Shown piece by piece: positions 19,100-28,874 of a stretch of DNA of 64,000 bases. The notes beneath the pieces are model-generated. The model did not search any database and had not been told where the DNA came from. It worked only from the letters and a program-made list of their open reading frames with translations. The translations under genes were made by a program, and so were the position numbers. Each line of letters opens with the position of its first letter. Positions within the stretch are counted from its first letter, which is position 1. The stretch comes from Erwinia rhapontici (lineage in GTDB: Bacteria; Pseudomonadota; Gammaproteobacteria; Enterobacterales; Enterobacteriaceae), in contig NZ_VRKO01000015.1 in assembly GCF_012271765.1 (NCBI RefSeq), positions 21,492-85,491 on the forward strand. Direction: 5' to 3'.

Positions 19100-19417
19100 A
19101 TGAAGATATCTGAGCTGTTGTCATACTGCATGGCGAAAAACGGTGCAGAGCAAAGTGAACACGATGAGTGGCAGGCTACACAGATCAAAGCCAAAGGAGT
19201 GCTGTTTGCCATGCTCTACGATGTGGGTGGACGTCCTGCGGTGGCGCTGAAAAGCACCCCTGCCTTGGCCGATCTTATTCGAGAGCAGCACAGTGATGTG
19301 CAGCCCTGCGAGCATCTGAATCCCTCACACTGGAACGCCGTGTTGCTGGACGGATCACTGAAAGATTCACAAATTTACTACCTGGTGGATGCGTCTTATC
19401 AACAGGTGCAGAAATAA
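19100..19417 (+). CDS. yjbR: MmcQ/YjbR-family DNA-binding-like protein
   Basis: 105-residue protein with the YjbR fold, which structurally resembles a double-wing DNA-binding motif. Recognised features are MKISELLSYCMAKNGAEQ, KGVLFAMLYDVGGRPAVALKS and CEHLNPSHWNAVLLDGSL. Function is unknown. It starts two bases after yjbQ and is surely co-transcribed with it, as in E. coli, where uvrA comes next. Here the autotransporter insertion separates yjbR from uvrA. Confidence 0.93.
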   Translation: MKISELLSYCMAKNGAEQSEHDEWQATQIKAKGVLFAMLYDVGGRPAVALKSTPALADLIREQHSDVQPCEHLNPSHWNAVLLDGSLKDSQIYYLVDASYQQVQK

Positions 19418-19605
19418 AGATGAAACGGCCAGAATGCCTGGTGCGGGCTGGTCGTTATCCTGCTTTACCGAATATTTCCACTAAACGAGATGCTCATTAG
19501 CGACACATCAACGTTATATTAAAGGACAGAGGAATAAAAATATCGTAATTTAATGCATTGCTATTTTATTTTTTCTAATGCATATCTAAATTAAAACGTA
19601 TCTCA

Positions 19606-19631
19606 CCCTTGTTAAATTATGTTAACAAGGG
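19606..19631. promoter_or_regulatory. Perfect 10-bp inverted repeat, candidate operator
   Basis: CCCTTGTTAA (19606-19615) and TTAACAAGGG (19622-19631) are separated by 6 nt. No T-run follows, so a protein-binding site is more likely than a terminator. Confidence 0.5.
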
Positions 19632-19852
19632 CGGTGACGATTGTGTTTTATGGCTTTTTATCTATTTAATTTCATTCATTCATCTATTGATTGTAAAAAA
19701 TATTTTTCTGCTACGAGCACACATTGTTTTTTTTCATTTCCAGGAAAAAATAAGAAAAACACTAACATCATTTTTACGATGAATATGCTAAAACATCGCG
19801 GTTAAAACTGAAGGCAAAGGTAGCGAACCCATTAAAAACTCTCAATTTTTCA

Positions 19853-19881
19853 CCACAATATATTAATAAATATTATTGTGG
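19853..19881. promoter_or_regulatory. 8-bp inverted repeat upstream of the autotransporter
   Basis: CCACAATA and TATTGTGG are separated by a 13-nt AT-only spacer, about 120 bp before the start codon. It may be an operator or lie in the 5' leader. Confidence 0.4.
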
Positions 19882-20002
19882 CGCGAAGGGCTGGCTGCAG
19901 TGTTAAATCGCAAAGGTCTTGATAATGATGATTTTTATGCGGGGTGTGGTGCATCGCAATACGACTTTATATTTGTAATGGTTGGCTTAAAAGGAATTGA
20001 TA

Positions 20003-22861
20003 ATGGATGTTGATTTGAATAAGAAATGGAATATTGGGAAGTTACTGAAAACTCCAATGTGTGTCGTGCCTTTAATTTTTGCTCCTTGCATGCCTGTTTG
20101 GGCGGAAGATACAGCGATTCTGGTGACCAATAATGAGGCGCGCCTCATTGAGAATGAAATATATTCGAACGGCTCCCTCAGTAAAAACATCCTTGCAGTG
20201 ACGAATGGCGGAGATCTCACGGCAAACGGTGTCACGCTTAATAGCACGGGGGCGAGGAGCTCGGGGGTATCGGTTCAAAACGGCAAATTTAATGCGCAGG
20301 ACTTAATTGTCAATGTGTCGGGGAGTGGCAGTACCGGGCTGATGCTGGGCGCTGGCGCAGAGGTCGTATTGAAAGACCTTAACATTTCAGGCGATGACAC
20401 TGCGAAGGGGCTGGTGTTCAAGGGGAACAGCGCGGAGATTAATACCGGTACCATTAGTACCAACAAAGGCACTGCGATCAATGCCTCCTCGGGTGTACTT
20501 TCCCTGAATAACGTGTCGGCCAGTACTCAGGGGACGAATAACTATGCGTTAGAGGTGACTTCAGAGGCTAGCGTCAGCGCTGATGGTGGAAGTTTTTCCA
20601 CCGAAGAGGAGGAAAGTTCTGCCGTGTGGATACATGGGTTAAACCCCACGGCTACCCTGAATGATGTGACTATCACCACCAAAGGTGATGTTTCCATGGG
20701 CGTTAAAGCTGAAAGCGGAACCATGGTTCTGACTAATAGCAAGATTGAGACAGAGGGGGGCGGAAGTCATGCCCTTTACACTGAAGACAACATTCGGGGT
20801 GAGAATCTGGCAATAACCACCCGGGGTGAAGCTTCTGTGGCGTTGGATGTCCAACAGAATGCCGAAGGTGTGCTGCTGAAGAGTACCGTTGACACCTATG
20901 GTGATTCTTCTTCAGCCATTGATGCAGGCGAAGGCGCAGCAATTACTGCTGATGATGTACAGATTAAAACGATGGGTAAGCAGAGTTACGGCATATCGAG
21001 CAGCGGAAGTACGCTAGATATCCGTAACAGCGATATTTCCACCGCAGGTGAGCTGGCGAGTGGGATGTATGTCGGCGGTTTGGGGGCTGGAGACAGCTCT
21101 GTTTCGCTGGATACGGTGACTATCGATGCCCGGCAGGCTCAGGCAATTGAGTTTGATACCGCCAGCGCGGTGATGAATGTGAAAAATTCCGTGCTGACCG
21201 GCGGTAACGGGCAGGCATTAACCGTCGCAGATAATAAAGCCAATAATGCGTACAGTAATCTCACTTTCAATGCCACAGGCAGCACCTTAAATGGCGATAT
21301 TGTGGTGAGTCATATTGGCAATACCGTGGCGGTCGATCTGTCCTCCGCGTCTGTGCTCAACGGTGCCGTCACGAAAGCCACCTCGCTGTCGCTCGATGCC
21401 AGCAGCGAATGGAACATGAACAACAATTCCGATGTCGGCCAGTTGACCAATAACGGTACGATTACTTTCTCCGATCAAAGCAAGTTTGACACCCTGACGA
21501 TAACGGGCGATTACGCCGGTGACGGTGGATTGCTGGTGATGAACAGCGTACTGGGTGATGACAGCTCACAAACCAATAAGCTGATTGTCGGCGGAGATGT
21601 ACTGGCAGGAACAACCAGCGTCACGATCAATAACCTTGGCGGCCAGGGCGCACAGACCGTGGAAGGTATTGAAATTGTTGAGGTGGGTGGAACCTCGACA
21701 GGAACTTTCGAGAAATCGGGGCGTATGGTTGCAGGAGCCTATGATTACGACCTCGTTCAGAAAGGCGAAAACTGGTATCTGACCAGTCTGCTCACTCCAG
21801 TGGTTCCCGATCCAACAGACCCTACAAATCCAACAGATCCAACAGATCCAAACCCAGGTCATACTCTGCACCCCTCAGTCATTCGCCCTGAAGGTGGAAG
21901 CTACACGGCTAACCTGGCAACAGCAAACACCTTGTTCCTACTGACCCTGCATGACAGGTTGGGTGAAACACAGTTCATTGATGCGTTAACGGGCCAGAAG
22001 GAAGTCACCAGCATGTGGTTACGCCAGGTTGGCGGACATAATTCATGGCACGACGACAGTGGACAGTTGAAAACCCAGAGCAATCGCTATGTGGCGCAGA
22101 TCGGTGGTGATGTTGCCCGCTGGAGTACGGATGGGCTAGACCGCTGGCATGTTGGCGTTATGGCTGGCTATGGTGACAGCCACAGCACCACCCGAAACCA
22201 GCACAGCGGTTACCGTTCAAAAGGTTCCGTTAATGGTTACAGCGTGGGCGGTTATGCGACCTGGTATGGCAATACTGAAAACCATACCGGTGCGCACCTG
22301 GATACCTGGCTGCAGTATGGCTGGTTTGATAACGACGTTAAAGGTGAAGAACTGGCGACCGAAAGCTATAAATCCCATGGGGTTTCAGCTTCACTGGAAG
22401 GCGGCTACACCTGGAAACTCGGCCAGTTCTCGGGGAGCCAGGGATCGCTCAATGAATGGTTTATTCAACCTCAGGCCCAGGTTGTCTGGATGGGTGTAAA
22501 GGCAAATAACGTTCAGGAAGCGAATGGTACGAAGGTGAAAGGTGAGGGCGACGGCAACCTGTTGACGCGTCTGGGGGTGAAAACCTACTTGAAAGGTCAC
22601 AGTGCTATTGATAACAATAAGCAGCGCGAGTTCCAGCCTTTCCTTCAGGTGAACTGGCTGCATAACACACGCAACTTTGCGACCAAAATGGATGACGTTC
22701 GTGTCAGCCAGAACGGCGCAACCAACCTGGCGGAAGTGAAAGTCGGGCTGGAAGGGAAAGTGAACCCACGTCTGAATCTGTGGGGGAACATTGGCGTGCA
22801 GATGGGCGATGCGGGTTACAACGATAATGCCGCAATGGTTGGCGTGAAATACAATTTCTAA
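20003..22861 (+). CDS. Classical (type Va) autotransporter
   Basis: 952-residue surface protein. It has a signal peptide with a likely cut after PVWA (about residue 34), a passenger of about 560 residues rich in Gly, Ser, Thr and Asn with repeating beta-helix rungs (VTNNEARLIE, ISTNKGTAINASSGVLSLNN), and a Pro-Thr-Asp linker from residue 599. A 260-residue AutoTransporter beta-barrel ends in the usual aromatic tail YNF. No protease triad or RGD motif was seen, so an adhesin or aggregation factor is the best guess. AAGGA at 19991-19995 sets the ATG at 20003. The gene is an insertion between yjbR and uvrA relative to E. coli, preceded by AT-rich DNA. Confidence 0.93.
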   Translation: MDVDLNKKWNIGKLLKTPMCVVPLIFAPCMPVWAEDTAILVTNNEARLIENEIYSNGSLSKNILAVTNGGDLTANGVTLNSTGARSSGVSVQNGKFNAQDLIVNVSGSGSTGLMLGAGAEVVLKDLNISGDDTAKGLVFKGNSAEINTGTISTNKGTAINASSGVLSLNNVSASTQGTNNYALEVTSEASVSADGGSFSTEEEESSAVWIHGLNPTATLNDVTITTKGDVSMGVKAESGTMVLTNSKIETEGGGSHALYTEDNIRGENLAITTRGEASVALDVQQNAEGVLLKSTVDTYGDSSSAIDAGEGAAITADDVQIKTMGKQSYGISSSGSTLDIRNSDISTAGELASGMYVGGLGAGDSSVSLDTVTIDARQAQAIEFDTASAVMNVKNSVLTGGNGQALTVADNKANNAYSNLTFNATGSTLNGDIVVSHIGNTVAVDLSSASVLNGAVTKATSLSLDASSEWNMNNNSDVGQLTNNGTITFSDQSKFDTLTITGDYAGDGGLLVMNSVLGDDSSQTNKLIVGGDVLAGTTSVTINNLGGQGAQTVEGIEIVEVGGTSTGTFEKSGRMVAGAYDYDLVQKGENWYLTSLLTPVVPDPTDPTNPTDPTDPNPGHTLHPSVIRPEGGSYTANLATANTLFLLTLHDRLGETQFIDALTGQKEVTSMWLRQVGGHNSWHDDSGQLKTQSNRYVAQIGGDVARWSTDGLDRWHVGVMAGYGDSHSTTRNQHSGYRSKGSVNGYSVGGYATWYGNTENHTGAHLDTWLQYGWFDNDVKGEELATESYKSHGVSASLEGGYTWKLGQFSGSQGSLNEWFIQPQAQVVWMGVKANNVQEANGTKVKGEGDGNLLTRLGVKTYLKGHSAIDNNKQREFQPFLQVNWLHNTRNFATKMDDVRVSQNGATNLAEVKVGLEGKVNPRLNLWGNIGVQMGDAGYNDNAAMVGVKYNF
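21812..21847 (+). repeat. 9-bp tandem repeats encoding the Pro-Thr-Asp linker
   Basis: Four 9-bp units (CCAACAGAC, CCTACAAAT, CCAACAGAT, CCAACAGAT) encode PTD, PTN, PTD, PTD between passenger and barrel. Copy changes would stay in frame and alter linker length. Confidence 0.85.
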
Positions 22862-22872
22862 TCGTCAACATT

Positions 22873-22904
22873 AAGCGGGCGGCCCTGAACAGGGCCGCCC
22901 GCTT
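22873..22904. terminator. Bidirectional terminator between autotransporter and dehydrogenase
   Basis: Arms AAGCGGGCGGCCCTG and CAGGGCCGCCCGCTT form a perfect 15-bp inverted repeat with 2 nt between. It lies 11 bp after the autotransporter stop and before the convergent dehydrogenase stop, serving both. Confidence 0.85.
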
Positions 22905-22914
22905 TGTCTTCTGG

Positions 22915-23967
22915 TTACGCGCGCAATGTATCGATATCAATCACGAAACGGTACTTCACATCGCTTTTCAGCATACGCTCATAGGCTTCGTTGATCTGAT
23001 TAATATTGATCATCTCAATATCGGAGGTGATGTTGTGCTTACCGCAGAAATCCAGCATCTCCTGAGTCTCTTTAATCCCGCCAATCAGTGAACCCGCAAT
23101 GCTGCGGCGTTTAAAGATCAGATTAAACACCTGCGGTGACGGATGATCATGTTCCGGCGCACCGACCAGCGTCATGGTGCCATCGCGGCGCAGCAGGGTG
23201 ATAAACGGGTTCAGATCGTGCTGTGCAGCAACCGTGTTAAGAATGAAGTCAAAACTGTTGGCATGTTGCGCCATCTGGTCGGCATCTTTCGAGATCACGA
23301 CTTCATCTGCGCCCAGGCGCTTACCGTCTTCAATTTTAGATGGCGAGGTGGTGAACAGTACGACGTGCGCGCCCATGGCATGCGCAATTTTTACGCCCAT
23401 ATGGCCGAGGCCGCCCAGGCCTACGATACCGACTTTTTTACCCGGGCCCACGCCCCAGTGGTGCAGTGGCGAGAAGGTGGTGATCCCGGCACACAGCAGT
23501 GGCGCGGCACCGGCCGGATCGAGATTTTCAGGCACGCGCAGTACGAAGTCTTCATGCACTACTACTTGGGTGGAATAACCCCCAAAGGTGATATCGCCGT
23601 TGATGCGGTCTTCGCCGTTATAGGTGCCAACAAAGCCTTCTTCGCAGTACTGCTCCAGGTCCTCTTTACAGCTGTCACAGGTACGACAACTGTCGACCAT
23701 ACAGCCCACGCCAACCAGATCGCCCACCTTGTATTTATGGCCGTGTGCGCCGACTGCCGTCACGCGACCCACAATCTCATGGCCTGGCACGACCGGGAAA
23801 ATGGTGTTGCGCCATTCATTGCGTGCCTGGTGTAGGTCAGAGTGGCAAACGCCGCAGAACAACACCTCGATCTGCACATCATGTTCACGCAGTTCGCGTG
23901 GCTGAAACTCAAACGGAGCCAGCTTCGATTTCGCGTCCTGGGCGGCATAAGCATGCGTAATATTCAT
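22915..23967 (-). CDS. Zinc-dependent NAD(P)-linked alcohol dehydrogenase, YahK-like
   Basis: 350-residue cytoplasmic medium-chain alcohol/aldehyde dehydrogenase. Catalytic zinc ligands are in GVCHSDLHQ and GHEIVGRV; structural zinc cysteines are in CRTCDSCKEDLEQYC; the Rossmann motif is GIVGLGGLGHMGVKIA. The overall sequence and the CMVDSCRTC signature are those of the cinnamyl-alcohol-dehydrogenase-like YahK/AdhC group, which reduces a broad range of aldehydes with NADPH. Physiological substrate unknown. GGAGAG precedes the ATG at 23967. It lies between the autotransporter and uvrA and is absent from this position in E. coli. Confidence 0.92.
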   Translation of the reverse strand: MNITHAYAAQDAKSKLAPFEFQPRELREHDVQIEVLFCGVCHSDLHQARNEWRNTIFPVVPGHEIVGRVTAVGAHGHKYKVGDLVGVGCMVDSCRTCDSCKEDLEQYCEEGFVGTYNGEDRINGDITFGGYSTQVVVHEDFVLRVPENLDPAGAAPLLCAGITTFSPLHHWGVGPGKKVGIVGLGGLGHMGVKIAHAMGAHVVLFTTSPSKIEDGKRLGADEVVISKDADQMAQHANSFDFILNTVAAQHDLNPFITLLRRDGTMTLVGAPEHDHPSPQVFNLIFKRRSIAGSLIGGIKETQEMLDFCGKHNITSDIEMININQINEAYERMLKSDVKYRFVIDIDTLRA

Positions 23968-24191
23968 TGGTCTCTCCAGTTATTGATGATGTGGCGCAGT
24001 GGCCGTGAGGGTGGGAGCAGGCAGTGGAATAGCGTCACCTTCTCCGCAAAATGATGAAGGTTAAGCATAGTCAGATAATGGTGAAGGGGGTATATCCAAA
24101 ACTCGCTAAGTCTTGCCTGTTTCTGCAAGATTTTGTGGCGATTGTAAGAAAAATGCAGCAAACCACGGAGAAAAATACCGTTCGTGATAGC

Positions 24192-24356
24192 GGGTCGGGC
24201 ATGCCCGACCCCTACGAAAACCGTAAAACCGTAAAACCGTAAAACCGTAAAACCGTAAAACCGTAAAACCGTAAAACCGTAATCGTAATCGTAATCGTAA
24301 TCGTAATCGTAATCGTAATCGTAATCGTAATCGTAGGGGCGAGGCACGCCTCGCCC
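24192..24356. repeat. Composite microsatellite framed by two inverted palindromic repeats
   Basis: A left palindrome GGGTCGGGCATGCCCGACCC (24192-24211) ends in CCTACG. Then come seven perfect copies of CCGTAAAA (24221-24276), nine perfect copies of CGTAAT (24278-24331), and a right element in opposite orientation, CGTAGG followed by the palindrome GGGCGAGGC-AC-GCCTCGCCC (24337-24356). It lies between the dehydrogenase start and the uvrA stop and may also end uvrA transcription. Confidence 0.95.
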
Positions 24357-24386
24357 GATGCATTGTCCGATGCCTCGCCCAAATAA

Positions 24387-27215
24387 TTAACGCTGTAACA
24401 GCGGCTTCAGGAAGCGCGCGGTGTGCGAACGTTCGCACTCTGCCACTGTTTCCGGCGTACCGGACACGAGGATCTCACCGCCACCGCTGCCGCCTTCCGG
24501 CCCGAGGTCAACAATCCAGTCAGCGGTTTTGATCACATCAAGGTTGTGCTCAATCACCACGATGGTGTTGCCCTGGTCGCGCAGCTGGTGCAGCACTTCC
24601 AGCAGTTGCTCTATATCGGCAAAGTGCAGGCCGGTGGTGGGTTCATCAAGGATGTACAGCGTCTGACCTGTGCCGCGTTTCGACAGCTCACGCGCCAGCT
24701 TCACGCGCTGCGCTTCACCACCGGAGAGCGTGGTGGCCGACTGCCCGAGACGAATATAGGACAGGCCGACATCCATCAGGGTTTGCAGCTTACGCGCCAG
24801 CGCAGGAACGGCATCGAAGAACTCACGGGCTTCTTCAATGGTCATCTCCAGCACTTCGTGAATGCTCTTACCCTTGTATTTCACTTCCAGTGTTTCACGG
24901 TTATAGCGTTTGCCTTTGCACTGGTCACAGGGCACGTAGATATCCGGCAGGAAGTGCATCTCCACCTTGATCACGCCATCACCCTGACAGGCTTCACAGC
25001 GCCCACCGCGCACGTTAAAGCTGAAGCGCCCCGGCGTATAGCCGCGTGTACGTGACTCCGGCACCCCGGCAAACAGTTCACGCACTGGGGTGAAGATCCC
25101 GGTATAGGTGGCCGGGTTTGAACGCGGCGTACGCCCGATAGGGCTTTGATCGATGTCGATCACCTTATCGAAATGCTCCATCCCAGAGATATCACGGTAC
25201 GGTGCGGCTTCGGCAATAGTGGCGCCGTTCAGCTGGCGCTGGGCAATCGGGAACAGAGTATCGTTGATCAGCGTCGATTTCCCGGAGCCGGACACGCCGG
25301 TCACGCAGGTAAACAGCCCGACAGGCAGTGTCAGTGTGACGTCCTTCAGGTTGTTACCGCTGGCGCCGGTCAGCTTCAGCACCTTCGCCGGATCGCCCTT
25401 AACGCGCTGTTGCGGGATGGCGATGCCACGCTTGCCGCTGAGGTACTGCCCGGTCAGGGACGACTCCACCGCCATGATGTCATCCACCGTCCCTTCTGCG
25501 ACGATCTGTCCGCCATGCACCCCGGCACCGGGGCCGATATCAATCACATGGTCGGCCGCGCGGATGGCATCTTCATCGTGCTCAACCACAATCACGGTAT
25601 TGCCCAGATTGCGCAGATGCACCAGGGTTTCCAGCAGACGCTCGTTGTCACGCTGATGCAGGCCGATAGAGGGCTCATCCAGCACGTACATCACGCCCAC
25701 CAGGCCCGCACCGATCTGGCTGGCAAGACGGATACGCTGCGCTTCACCGCCGGAGAGGGTTTCCGCCGAACGCGACATCGACAGATAGTTCAGGCCAACG
25801 TTCACCAGGAACTTCAGGCGGTCGCCAATCTCTTTCAGCACTTTCTCAGCGATTTGCGCGCGCTGGCCGCTGAGTTTCATATTCTGGAAAAACTCCATCG
25901 CATGGCCGATGCTCATATCTGAGATGGTCGGTAGCGTGGTGTTCTCCAGGAAGACGTGGCGTGCTTCACGACGCAGACGTGTACCGCCGCAGCTGGTACA
26001 GGAGCGGTTGCTGATATATTTCGCCAGTTCTTCGCGCACCGCGGACGATTCCGTCTCTTTATAGCGGCGTTCCATATTGTGCAGTACGCCTTCGAACGGA
26101 TGGCGGCGCACCGAGGTATCGCCCCGGTCGTTGACGTACTTAAATTCGATGTTCTCTTTGCCTGAGCCGTACAGGATCACTTTGCGGTTGTAGTCGCTGA
26201 GCGAGCTGAACGGCGCTTCGATATCAAATTCCAGATGCTCAGCCAGCGAGCGCAGCATCTGGAAATAGTAGAAGTTACGGCGATCCCAGCCGCGAATGGC
26301 ACCACCCGCCAGTGACAGCTCAGGGTTCTGCACCACGCGGTCAGGATCAAAATACTGCTGAACGCCCAGCCCGTCACAGGTCGGGCAAGCCCCGGCCGGG
26401 TTGTTGAAGGAGAACAGGCGCGGTTCCAGCTCATTCATACTGTAGCCACAAATCGGGCAGGCAAAGTTGGCTGAGAACAGCAGTTCTTCGGCGCTGGTGT
26501 CATCCATATCCGCGACGACCGCACTACCACCGGACAGTTCGAGCGCAGTTTCAAACGACTCTGCCAGGCGCTGGGCCAGATCGTCACGCACCTTAAAGCG
26601 GTCAACCACCACTTCAATGGTGTGTTTCTTCTGCAGTTCCAGCTTCGGCGGATCGGACAGATCGCAGACTTCACCGTCGATACGCGCACGGATGTAGCCC
26701 TGGCTTGCCAGGTTTTCCAGCGTTTTGGTGTGTTCACCCTTACGATCTTTCACGATCGGTGCCAGCAGCATCAGACGGCGGCCTTCAGGCTGCGCCAGCA
26801 CATTATCCACCATCTGACTGACGGTTTGTGCTGCCAGCGTGACATCGTGGTCCGGGCAGCGAGGCTCACCCACGCGAGCAAACAGCAGGCGCAGATAGTC
26901 ATGAATTTCGGTGATGGTGCCGACGGTGGAACGCGGGTTGTGCGAGGTCGATTTTTGTTCAATCGAAATCGCCGGTGACAGCCCTTCGATATGGTCGACG
27001 TCTGGTTTTTCCATCAAGGAAAGGAACTGGCGCGCATAGGCCGATAGCGACTCGACATAGCGGCGTTGCCCTTCTGCGTACAGCGTATCAAACGCCAGCG
27101 AGGACTTGCCAGAGCCTGACAGGCCCGTAACGACGATCAGTTTGTCGCGCGGGATGGTCAGGTTAATGTTTTTCAAATTGTGGGTGCGGGCACCCCGTAC
27201 TTCGATCTTATCCAT
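24387..27215 (-). CDS. uvrA: Excinuclease ABC subunit A
   Basis: Damage-recognition ATPase of nucleotide excision repair. The 942-residue product has two ABC modules: Walker [13 protein letters not shown] near residue 31 and [13 protein letters not shown] near 640, with signature motifs [16 protein letters not shown] and [16 protein letters not shown]. Zinc fingers are at [16 protein letters not shown] (with CPTC) and CEACQGDGV (with CDQC). The start [17 protein letters not shown] is conserved. An SOS box 84 bp upstream, shared with divergent ssb, indicates LexA control. Confidence 0.98.
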   Translation of the reverse strand: MDKIEVRGARTHNLKNINLTIPRDKLIVVTGLSGSGKSSLAFDTLYAEGQRRYVESLSAYARQFLSLMEKPDVDHIEGLSPAISIEQKSTSHNPRSTVGTITEIHDYLRLLFARVGEPRCPDHDVTLAAQTVSQMVDNVLAQPEGRRLMLLAPIVKDRKGEHTKTLENLASQGYIRARIDGEVCDLSDPPKLELQKKHTIEVVVDRFKVRDDLAQRLAESFETALELSGGSAVVADMDDTSAEELLFSANFACPICGYSMNELEPRLFSFNNPAGACPTCDGLGVQQYFDPDRVVQNPELSLAGGAIRGWDRRNFYYFQMLRSLAEHLEFDIEAPFSSLSDYNRKVILYGSGKENIEFKYVNDRGDTSVRRHPFEGVLHNMERRYKETESSAVREELAKYISNRSCTSCGGTRLRREARHVFLENTTLPTISDMSIGHAMEFFQNMKLSGQRAQIAEKVLKEIGDRLKFLVNVGLNYLSMSRSAETLSGGEAQRIRLASQIGAGLVGVMYVLDEPSIGLHQRDNERLLETLVHLRNLGNTVIVVEHDEDAIRAADHVIDIGPGAGVHGGQIVAEGTVDDIMAVESSLTGQYLSGKRGIAIPQQRVKGDPAKVLKLTGASGNNLKDVTLTLPVGLFTCVTGVSGSGKSTLINDTLFPIAQRQLNGATIAEAAPYRDISGMEHFDKVIDIDQSPIGRTPRSNPATYTGIFTPVRELFAGVPESRTRGYTPGRFSFNVRGGRCEACQGDGVIKVEMHFLPDIYVPCDQCKGKRYNRETLEVKYKGKSIHEVLEMTIEEAREFFDAVPALARKLQTLMDVGLSYIRLGQSATTLSGGEAQRVKLARELSKRGTGQTLYILDEPTTGLHFADIEQLLEVLHQLRDQGNTIVVIEHNLDVIKTADWIVDLGPEGGSGGGEILVSGTPETVAECERSHTARFLKPLLQR

Positions 27216-27298
27216 TCACAATTCCCGGATTAGCACAAACCTCACCATGCCTGCCCGGCACGGCCAGAAAGAAACGCGTTAGTATGGCACAAAAAAAC

Positions 27299-27314
27299 CT
27301 GAATGGATAACCAG
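27299..27314. promoter_or_regulatory. LexA-binding SOS box in the uvrA/ssb intergenic region
   Basis: CTGAATGGATAACCAG fits CTG-N10-CAG and closely resembles the E. coli uvrA-ssb box (CTGAATGAATATACAG). It lies 84 bp before uvrA and 153 bp before ssb. Confidence 0.92.
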
Positions 27315-27466
27315 TGTTTTGGCGTAGAATGCCATACAGAGCGATGTAATACTGCAACGAACAGCGGTGTTTTTCGAGGCATCTCCTAAATGTAGGATCT
27401 GGGGGTATGCCATGATAGAATTTTGCGCTTAGACTTAAGTCAGAACATTTAACCGGAGACAGCAAC

Positions 27467-28027
27467 ATGGCCAGCAGAGGCGTAAACAAAGTAATTTTAG
27501 TCGGAAATCTGGGTCAGGACCCGGAAGTTCGCTACATGCCAAATGGCGGTGCCGTTGCCAACATTACTCTGGCCACCTCCGAAAGCTGGCGTGACAAGCA
27601 AACCGGTGAAACCAAAGAGAAGACTGAGTGGCACCGTGTTGTGCTGTTCGGCAAACTGGCCGAAGTGGCGGGTGAATACCTGCGTAAGGGTTCTCAGGTT
27701 TATATCGAAGGCGCACTGCAGACCCGTAAATGGACTGACCAGGCTGGCGTTGAGAAGTACACCACCGAAGTCGTGGTTAACGTTGGCGGCACCATGCAGA
27801 TGCTGGGCGGTCGTGCTCAGGGCGGCGGCGCACCAGCCGGTGGCGGTCAGGGCGGCGGCAGCAACAACGGTTGGGGCCAGCCACAGCAGCCACAGGGCGG
27901 CGCACCGGGCGGCAACCAGTTCAGCGGCGGCGCGCAGCAGTCTCGCCCGCAGCAGGCACCACAGCAGAACAGTGCGCCTGCCAACAATGAACCCCCAATG
28001 GACTTTGACGACGACATTCCTTTCTAA
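27467..28027 (+). CDS. ssb: Single-stranded DNA-binding protein
   Basis: Tetrameric ssDNA-binding protein needed for replication, repair and recombination. The 186-residue product has an N-terminal OB fold ([20 protein letters not shown] to about residue 112), a long Gly/Gln/Pro-rich disordered linker, and the conserved acidic tip DFDDDIPF that recruits partner proteins. It is divergent from uvrA as in E. coli. The linker is slightly longer than in E. coli (178 residues). A strong terminator follows. Confidence 0.98.
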   Translation: MASRGVNKVILVGNLGQDPEVRYMPNGGAVANITLATSESWRDKQTGETKEKTEWHRVVLFGKLAEVAGEYLRKGSQVYIEGALQTRKWTDQAGVEKYTTEVVVNVGGTMQMLGGRAQGGGAPAGGGQGGGSNNGWGQPQQPQGGAPGGNQFSGGAQQSRPQQAPQQNSAPANNEPPMDFDDDIPF

Positions 28028-28050
28028 ATACGGAATGTATGTTGCTTAAA

Positions 28051-28088
28051 GCATAAAAAAAGAGGCCTGATGGCCTCTTTTTTTATGC
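28051..28088. terminator. Strong bidirectional terminator after ssb
   Basis: GCATAAAAAAAGAGGCC (28051-28067) and its exact complement (28072-28088) form a 17-bp stem with a TGAT loop. U-runs arise on both strands, serving ssb and the convergent dehydratase-like gene. Confidence 0.95.
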
Positions 28089-28106
28089 ACGCAATCAGCG
28101 CATTCG

Positions 28107-28862
28107 TCACATCCAGTGGGCGACGATGGCGGGATACTCACCGGTGGCGCGGGACAGATGCAGCCACTGGTCGACGTAAAGCTTCCAGCTGATATCGTCG
28201 GTCGGTAGCATGTAAGACTTCTCGCCATACTGCATCGGTTTATCAGGGTTCACCGCGCAAAGCGACGGGTGCGACTTCTTCTGATACAGCGCTTCAGATG
28301 CCTCGGTTATCATCACATCGGCCTTTTTGTCGACCAGTTGCTGGAAGATGCCGGCATTATCGTGAGAGAGCGTCAGCGTGCTTTTCGGTAAGAAAGCGTG
28401 GGCAAAAGCCTCGTTAGTGCCGCCTGCCGGCTCGATCAGGCGTACTGAGGGTTTGTTGATTTGCTCAATCGTTTGATACCTTTTCACATCCACGCAGCGT
28501 ACCAGCGGGATTTTACCGTCAACGTCGATCTTCTCGGCAAAGAAAGCCTGCTGCTGACGCGCCAGCGTGACCGAAATTCCGCCCATCGCAATATCGCATT
28601 TGCCTGCCACCAGATCGGGCGTCAGAGTCTTCCAGGTCGATTTCACGATGTTCACCTTTACCCCCAGGCTTTTCGCCAGCGATTCAGCCATCGAGATATC
28701 AATCCCTTCATAGCTGCCATCGGGTTTCAGGAAGGTGTAAGGCTTGTAATCACCCGTAGTACAGACAGTTAACGTGCCCTGCTTTACCACTGTTTGCAGA
28801 TGTGATTCTGCGCTGGCGCTCCCGGCGGCAACCAGCAATACCAAAGGTAATAATGTTTTCAT
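28107..28862 (-). CDS. Periplasmic cyclohexadienyl dehydratase-like protein (PheC family)
   Basis: 251-residue exported protein with signal peptide MKTLLPLVLLVAAGSASA. The fold is that of amino-acid-binding proteins of ABC systems, but the sequence follows P. aeruginosa PheC: TTGDYKPYTF, ADVMITEASEAL (the region holding the catalytic Glu of PheC), GGTNEAFA, IFQQLVDKKAD and LYVDQWLHLS. PheC turns prephenate or arogenate into phenylpyruvate or phenylalanine. It begins 12 bp after a PheP-like permease and there is no ABC permease or ATPase nearby, which favours an enzyme over a transport receptor. The start has AGGGAAAA upstream. Activity is inferred. Confidence 0.75.
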   Translation of the reverse strand: MKTLLPLVLLVAAGSASAESHLQTVVKQGTLTVCTTGDYKPYTFLKPDGSYEGIDISMAESLAKSLGVKVNIVKSTWKTLTPDLVAGKCDIAMGGISVTLARQQQAFFAEKIDVDGKIPLVRCVDVKRYQTIEQINKPSVRLIEPAGGTNEAFAHAFLPKSTLTLSHDNAGIFQQLVDKKADVMITEASEALYQKKSHPSLCAVNPDKPMQYGEKSYMLPTDDISWKLYVDQWLHLSRATGEYPAIVAHWM

Positions 28863-28874
28863 TTTTTCCCTGTC

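Larger units (their letters stand above)
19418..20002. other. AT-rich regulatory region upstream of the autotransporter
   Basis: 585 bp without a plausible gene and much more AT-rich than the flanking genes. Two inverted repeats are listed separately. The low GC content is typical of H-NS-silenced horizontally acquired DNA, which is inference. Confidence 0.6.

Noticed and set aside
23143..23835. 230-residue plus-strand frame opposite the alcohol dehydrogenase
   Set aside because: Antisense to a gene with clear zinc and Rossmann motifs; no domain or ribosome binding site.
23964..24347. Minus-strand open frame with a long Tyr-Asp repeat
   Set aside because: The repeated residues come from translating the CGTAAT and CCGTAAAA microsatellites. 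There is no homology or plausible start, and the frame spans palindromic repeats.
24423..25922. Long plus-strand open frames opposite uvrA
   Set aside because: They are antisense shadows of a certain gene; residue composition (His/Gln/Arg-rich) is typical of reversed GC-rich coding sequence.
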